Source: Clostridiaceae bacterium
Lineage (GTDB): Bacteria > Bacillota > Clostridia > Lachnospirales > Lachnospiraceae
Direction: 5' to 3'
NCBI GenBank assembly: GCA_902363735.1
Contig: CABJBA010000010.1
Span: forward strand, 162,508 to 226,507
DNA length: 64,000 nucleotides
The notes beneath the pieces are model-generated. The model did no database searches and was not told the origin of the DNA. It saw only the letters and a list, made by a program, of their open reading frames with translations. Below, in pieces: positions 60,663 through 64,000 of the stretch (within the stretch, counting starts at the first letter, position 1; each line of letters starts with the position of its first letter). Both the position numbers and the translations under genes were made by a program.

Positions 60663-61946
60663 TTATCGGCCAATGAGGAAATATCCGATCAGCACATTGA
60701 CTGCAAAGATTGCCCAGGACCATGGAAAATTGGTGCGTATATAGGCCTTTGCCTCCATCTTTGCATAGCTGATTCCCCACATGCTCCAGGACTGGGTTGG
60801 GCAGGAATTTGCTACAATAGCAACTGGCGGTACCAGGAAAAGAATAAACAGGAACGGATCTGTAAAGAATCCCGTAGCCTGAAGGATCGCCAGGGTTGCG
60901 GCTCCTGAACCAAATACCATCAGAGGTCCCCGGAACAGGCCAAGAGGCGCTACAATAATGAAGATGATGACAATAACCAGACCGGCCTGAGGAATAACAC
61001 CTCCCAGCAGCTCGCTGAGAATCGGAGATACCTGCTTTGCAGCAGTGCTGAAAATATTAACGCCGTAAAGCATACCAATCAGAAGTCCTACATCTGCAAT
61101 TCCATCATACAAAGTCTTTTGTACTTTTTCAATTGCCATCTTATAGGTTGCCATATTTCCTGTTAAAAGCAGTCCCAAAAAGATTCCGAGAAGGAAGGAG
61201 GGAACTGGCTTCCATTTAAAAATAGCTACCATGAAAATAGGAAGAAAAGGAATAATAGCTGCAATTCCTGGAATCGGCTTAGTCGCTGAAGCTGCAGGAG
61301 TAGCTGCCCATGCCCGGCTTCTTTTTCCCTTGGAGTAGTGGAACACGATGAATAAAAGCATAAATACAACATGAACAACGGTAGCCGCAATTCCAAAACG
61401 AATATAAACATTGTCATAAGTCATGGAAGGGAACAGAGCCAGCAACTGGTTCACATATCCAATATTTAAGTACATGCCTGCTGCAACAGACATCAGGTAA
61501 GATCCTACGGCAACATGTTTTTCCACGTTAAGGGAAAACAGAATGGGAAGTACGATCATACCGATCGCCATAACAGAGCCTACGCCAAATGCGCTGGTAA
61601 AAATAAGGGTGCAGACAATGGATACCATAAGAGTGGTGACCAGAGGCTTATCGCCCGCAAGCTCCACTGTTTTCTTAATAATAAAACCTGCAATTCCTGT
61701 ATCCACGATAACCCGGCCAAACCAGCTTCCGAATACAATGATGGCAATGGTGGGACCGTAATTTTCCACTGATGTCTGGAAAACTGTGTCTACGATGGTA
61801 CGGTATGGCACCCGGCCAATAATACACCAAACCAGAGCCATGAAAATAAAACCTACCAACAGGTTACCGCCCTTCATACAATATACGATAAGGCCTGCAA
61901 AGGATACGAGCAGAAGAATGCCCGCAATAATAATGTAGAGACTCAT
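60663..61946 (-). CDS. Ion-transporter-superfamily membrane transporter (GntP/CitMHS-like)
   Basis: A 427-aa protein with about twelve hydrophobic segments in two halves. Features such as YGPTIAIIVFGSWFGRVIVDTGIAGFIIK, TSAFGVGSVMAIGMIVLP and VANSCPTQSWSMWGISY recall gluconate- or citrate-type carriers of the ion-transporter superfamily. The substrate is unknown; the neighbouring hydantoinase suggests a cyclic amide or an organic acid. AAGGAGG precedes the start. Confidence 0.7.
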   Translation of the reverse strand: MSLYIIIAGILLLVSFAGLIVYCMKGGNLLVGFIFMALVWCIIGRVPYRTIVDTVFQTSVENYGPTIAIIVFGSWFGRVIVDTGIAGFIIKKTVELAGDKPLVTTLMVSIVCTLIFTSAFGVGSVMAIGMIVLPILFSLNVEKHVAVGSYLMSVAAGMYLNIGYVNQLLALFPSMTYDNVYIRFGIAATVVHVVFMLLFIVFHYSKGKRSRAWAATPAASATKPIPGIAAIIPFLPIFMVAIFKWKPVPSFLLGIFLGLLLTGNMATYKMAIEKVQKTLYDGIADVGLLIGMLYGVNIFSTAAKQVSPILSELLGGVIPQAGLVIVIIFIIVAPLGLFRGPLMVFGSGAATLAILQATGFFTDPFLFILFLVPPVAIVANSCPTQSWSMWGISYAKMEAKAYIRTNFPWSWAIFAVNVLIGYFLIGR

Positions 61947-62025
61947 ATAATTCCTCCTTTTTTATGTTGCATTCCATATGGATTCACCTGAAAAATCCGT
62001 TGCTTTATTATCCCACATGTGCGCA

Positions 62026-62073
62026 ACTAATATATTACAAACATTAGTATACCAGTATATATACAGATGTCCA
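62026..62073 (-). promoter_or_regulatory. Transporter promoter with GntR-type operator
   Basis: Minus-strand -35 TGGACA (62068-62073), 16-bp spacer, extended -10 TGGTATACT (hexamer 62046-62051). The palindrome TAGTATACCA (62045-62054) fits the GntR-family pattern TNGTNNACNA, and a further inverted repeat ACTAAT/ATTAGT (62026-62031 and 62043-62048) overlaps it. Repression by the FCD protein encoded downstream is likely. Confidence 0.65.
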
Positions 62074-62150
62074 TTGTAAATTTAAACGAAAAACCAATAA
62101 GTATTTTATACATTTTAACTAAAATTTTTATTCTTTTTTTATAATTTTTA

Positions 62151-62924
62151 TTATAATTCTATTTTTCTTCCTGCCAGCTCCATCATCTCTTCATACAAAC
62201 CGCTGGCCTCCTCCGGCGAATAGCCATATACCAAAAACACATCCATTAAATATGGGGAATAACCGATTCCTGTAATCTCCTGGGCAAACCCCATGGCTGC
62301 TATCTCACCAAGGGCGATGATATTGGAATCATTGTGAAGAAAGCCCAGGGACCAAAGCCTGATCTTTTCCGTTTTCGTAAAGATCTCCTCATGATACTGC
62401 TCTTCCACCCAGTGAAACAGCTCATGGGACAGAAGAAGCCGGCTCACATCCAGCTCCCTGGTAAGGACCTCTAAAACCCCTGGACTTTCAAACAGCTTTT
62501 CTGCCTTTTTCACCGCATCCATGTAAATGCAGATCTTATTAGGCACCCGGAATTCAGCAAAGAGCACACGGTCCGTCTTCTCCGGAAATTCCGGGAAGGA
62601 AACATCCATACTCATTGCCTTTGCCAGTTCCCTGGGGTCTTTGGTCTGATACTTGTCACAGATCTTGGTTGCATACTCCCTGCCGCAGGCCAGACTCTGT
62701 TCCATCCATCCCCTGCGCTGCACATCGTCAAACTTTCCGTTTAAGGGCTCTCTGGAAAATGCATATCCATACCACTCCTCCGGCGGAATATCTGCCAGGT
62801 CCGCCAGCATGTCCCCTAAGGGACGAACATCAAAGTGAGGGCGTTCATATCCCCTTCCCCCCTGCTTTCCGAAAAGTCCGTCCGCAATAGGTTTGAAAGC
62901 TGTTTGAAATTCTTCTTTTGTCAT
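62151..62924 (-). CDS. HExxH-containing protein between hydantoinase and transporter genes
   Basis: A 257-aa soluble protein with a zinc-metallopeptidase motif LLSHELFHWVEE (HExxH; possible third ligand Glu further on). No signal peptide. The rest (MTKEEFQTAFKPIADGLFGKQ ... VLFAEFRVPNKICIYMDAVKKAE) does not match a family I know. The start lies 5 bp after the hydantoinase stop, so the two are cotranscribed. It may be a peptidase-fold partner in the same catabolic route. Confidence 0.7.
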   Translation of the reverse strand: MTKEEFQTAFKPIADGLFGKQGGRGYERPHFDVRPLGDMLADLADIPPEEWYGYAFSREPLNGKFDDVQRRGWMEQSLACGREYATKICDKYQTKDPRELAKAMSMDVSFPEFPEKTDRVLFAEFRVPNKICIYMDAVKKAEKLFESPGVLEVLTRELDVSRLLLSHELFHWVEEQYHEEIFTKTEKIRLWSLGFLHNDSNIIALGEIAAMGFAQEITGIGYSPYLMDVFLVYGYSPEEASGLYEEMMELAGRKIEL

Positions 62925-62929
62925 GATTC

Positions 62930-64000
62930 TTAAATCTCCCTGTTAGAGGCTATGATCAGGATATCTTCATCCGGTTCCCGGTCTCCTAAATCCAGATTCA
63001 TCAGAAGCAGGATCTGCTCCAAGTCAATGGCGCTGTAATCCGTGACTCTGGGTCCAAAGCACACAAAGTAATCCGGACGGAGAACAGAGTCGGTCTTAAA
63101 TACGGCATGTTCTTTCCACAGCTTTTCTACTACCTCATGGTAATCCTTTGCCTTACACTTTTCTACGGCACCGTCAGAACACTGCACTTTGATAAATCCC
63201 TTGGTATCCACGATTCTAAGAGGTGTTTTTCCGTCTTTTTCCCCTTTATATACGTAGAACTTATCTGTCTGCTCTGCCAGCTTCACATTGGAAATCCTGG
63301 GACCAAAATCCTGTAAAGCCAGTTCGCAGGCTTCCGGTTCCTCACAGGCCTTTAACAGATCTGTGGTCTTTACCTCAGTGGAACCTGTGGCAATGGCTGT
63401 TACCTTACCGGTCTGATTGTCGATCTCGATGTGGATTTCTATGGTGTCCGGAGAAGCACCTGAGCTGACCGCTAAGTCTGCTGCTTCTTTCTTCAGCTCT
63501 CTGATGTCTTCCTGGGTCGGATTGGGGATGACACGTTCTACCACGTCACGAACCATGGCAAGAGCCACACCGATCGATGAAATTACTTCTGCATTTTCCG
63601 GAATGCTGTACTGAAGACCCATCTTGCCTGCACAGTAGGGAACTAAGGAAGCTGCTCCGCCGCCGCAGCCTACCAGTTTCATACTGTCATGGTCCAGTCC
63701 GTACTTGTCAGCCAGCATACTGATGGTGGCATTGACCTTTTCAAAATCCTTATCAAGAATCTGGGTTGCCAGTTCTTCTACGGTGATGCCCAGCTTGTCC
63801 GCTACCGGCTGCATGGCCTTTCTTGCGGAATTGGCATTTCCATGGGCAAAATACTTCTCATCAACCAGTCCTAATACATTGGCCGCACATGTATTGGTAA
63901 AACAGATGCGTTTTCCATTCTTCAGGAGCAAGATCACGTAATCGTTGGGATCGCCTTGTTTTGGACTAACCATTTCAATCTTAGGATCGACAATTTCTTC
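62930..64000 (-). CDS. Hydantoinase/oxoprolinase-family protein, N-terminal part outside window
   Basis: The visible 356 residues are the C-terminal part of a long open frame that continues past 64000 (the codons upstream of the internal ATG at 63973 stay open). Segments such as HGNANSARKAMQPVADKLGI, DSMKLVGCGGGAASLVPYCA and ISSIGVALAMVRDVVERVIP match the HyuA/oxoprolinase ATPase-like fold, which uses ATP to open cyclic amides such as hydantoins or 5-oxoproline. The last ~150 residues differ from standard HyuA. First seen gene of the cluster with HExxH protein, transporter and GntR. Confidence 0.8.
   Translation of the reverse strand, partial: EEIVDPKIEMVSPKQGDPNDYVILLLKNGKRICFTNTCAANVLGLVDEKYFAHGNANSARKAMQPVADKLGITVEELATQILDKDFEKVNATISMLADKYGLDHDSMKLVGCGGGAASLVPYCAGKMGLQYSIPENAEVISSIGVALAMVRDVVERVIPNPTQEDIRELKKEAADLAVSSGASPDTIEIHIEIDNQTGKVTAIATGSTEVKTTDLLKACEEPEACELALQDFGPRISNVKLAEQTDKFYVYKGEKDGKTPLRIVDTKGFIKVQCSDGAVEKCKAKDYHEVVEKLWKEHAVFKTDSVLRPDYFVCFGPRVTDYSAIDLEQILLLMNLDLGDREPDEDILIIASNREI

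Overview
The window looks like a chromosomal segment of an anaerobic, spore-forming Firmicute of the Lachnospiraceae, close to Lacrimispora or [Clostridium]. The grounds are strong AGGAGG ribosome-binding sites, a tyrosyl T-box leader, CotF-type coat proteins, a trimeric electron-bifurcating [FeFe] hydrogenase operon, and many extended -10 promoters. This placement is inferred from gene content; no database search was possible. I saw no plasmid or phage genes, no CRISPR array and no insertion sequence.

Layout: (1) 1-3210 is a trehalose PTS regulon (treR, treP, treC) with two near-identical promoter/operator modules. (2) 3.2-20.7 kb is housekeeping and signalling: an HD-GYP protein, tyrS with its T-box, DAHP synthase, a four-gene nucleoside ABC importer of the BMP type, an HPr-like protein without the phospho-histidine, a hisH-hisF-ung-uppP operon, a degenerate sirtuin-like protein, a C39-like protein, a GGDEF protein and an XRE repressor. 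(3) 20.7-35.8 kb is the most notable part. A central operon encodes the bifurcating hydrogenase HydCBA. Divergently upstream lies a five-gene operon with a divergent hydrogenase-like Fe-S protein, an anti-sigma-type ATPase, two DRTGG proteins and a PHP protein. Beyond bioYB and two coat genes lies a second divergent hydrogenase, carrying a PAS domain, with a [2Fe-2S] protein and a SpoIIE/PP2C-type phosphatase, behind a promoter with a Rex-like palindrome. Together these look like two putative H2- or redox-sensing modules around the catalytic enzyme.

(4) 35.8-42.4 kb holds purine salvage (punA-ade), an ABC importer of the NMT1/SsuA type, a lipoprotein and ogt. (5) 42.8-43.5 kb is a cluster of seven tRNA genes (Pro, Gly, Arg, His, Gln, Lys, Leu) read from one promoter. 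(6) 43.6-48.8 kb, just after the tRNAs, is visibly AT-richer and holds single, unrelated genes (SDR, HD hydrolase, TspO, GNAT, LOG, LysR) plus a decayed acetyltransferase; it looks like an accessory patch. (7) 49-58.6 kb holds a subtilase-like protein lacking the catalytic serine, then a plant-polysaccharide uptake locus (sugar ABC transporter, YesM/YesN-type two-component system, GH105 hydrolase). (8) 58.7-64 kb holds an AbrB-type membrane protein and a GntR-linked cluster (transporter, HExxH protein, hydantoinase/oxoprolinase running off the end).

Many start codons were placed by ribosome-binding site rather than at the first in-frame ATG; in treR the longer start would lie upstream of the promoter. 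Protein calls rest on motif reading by eye.
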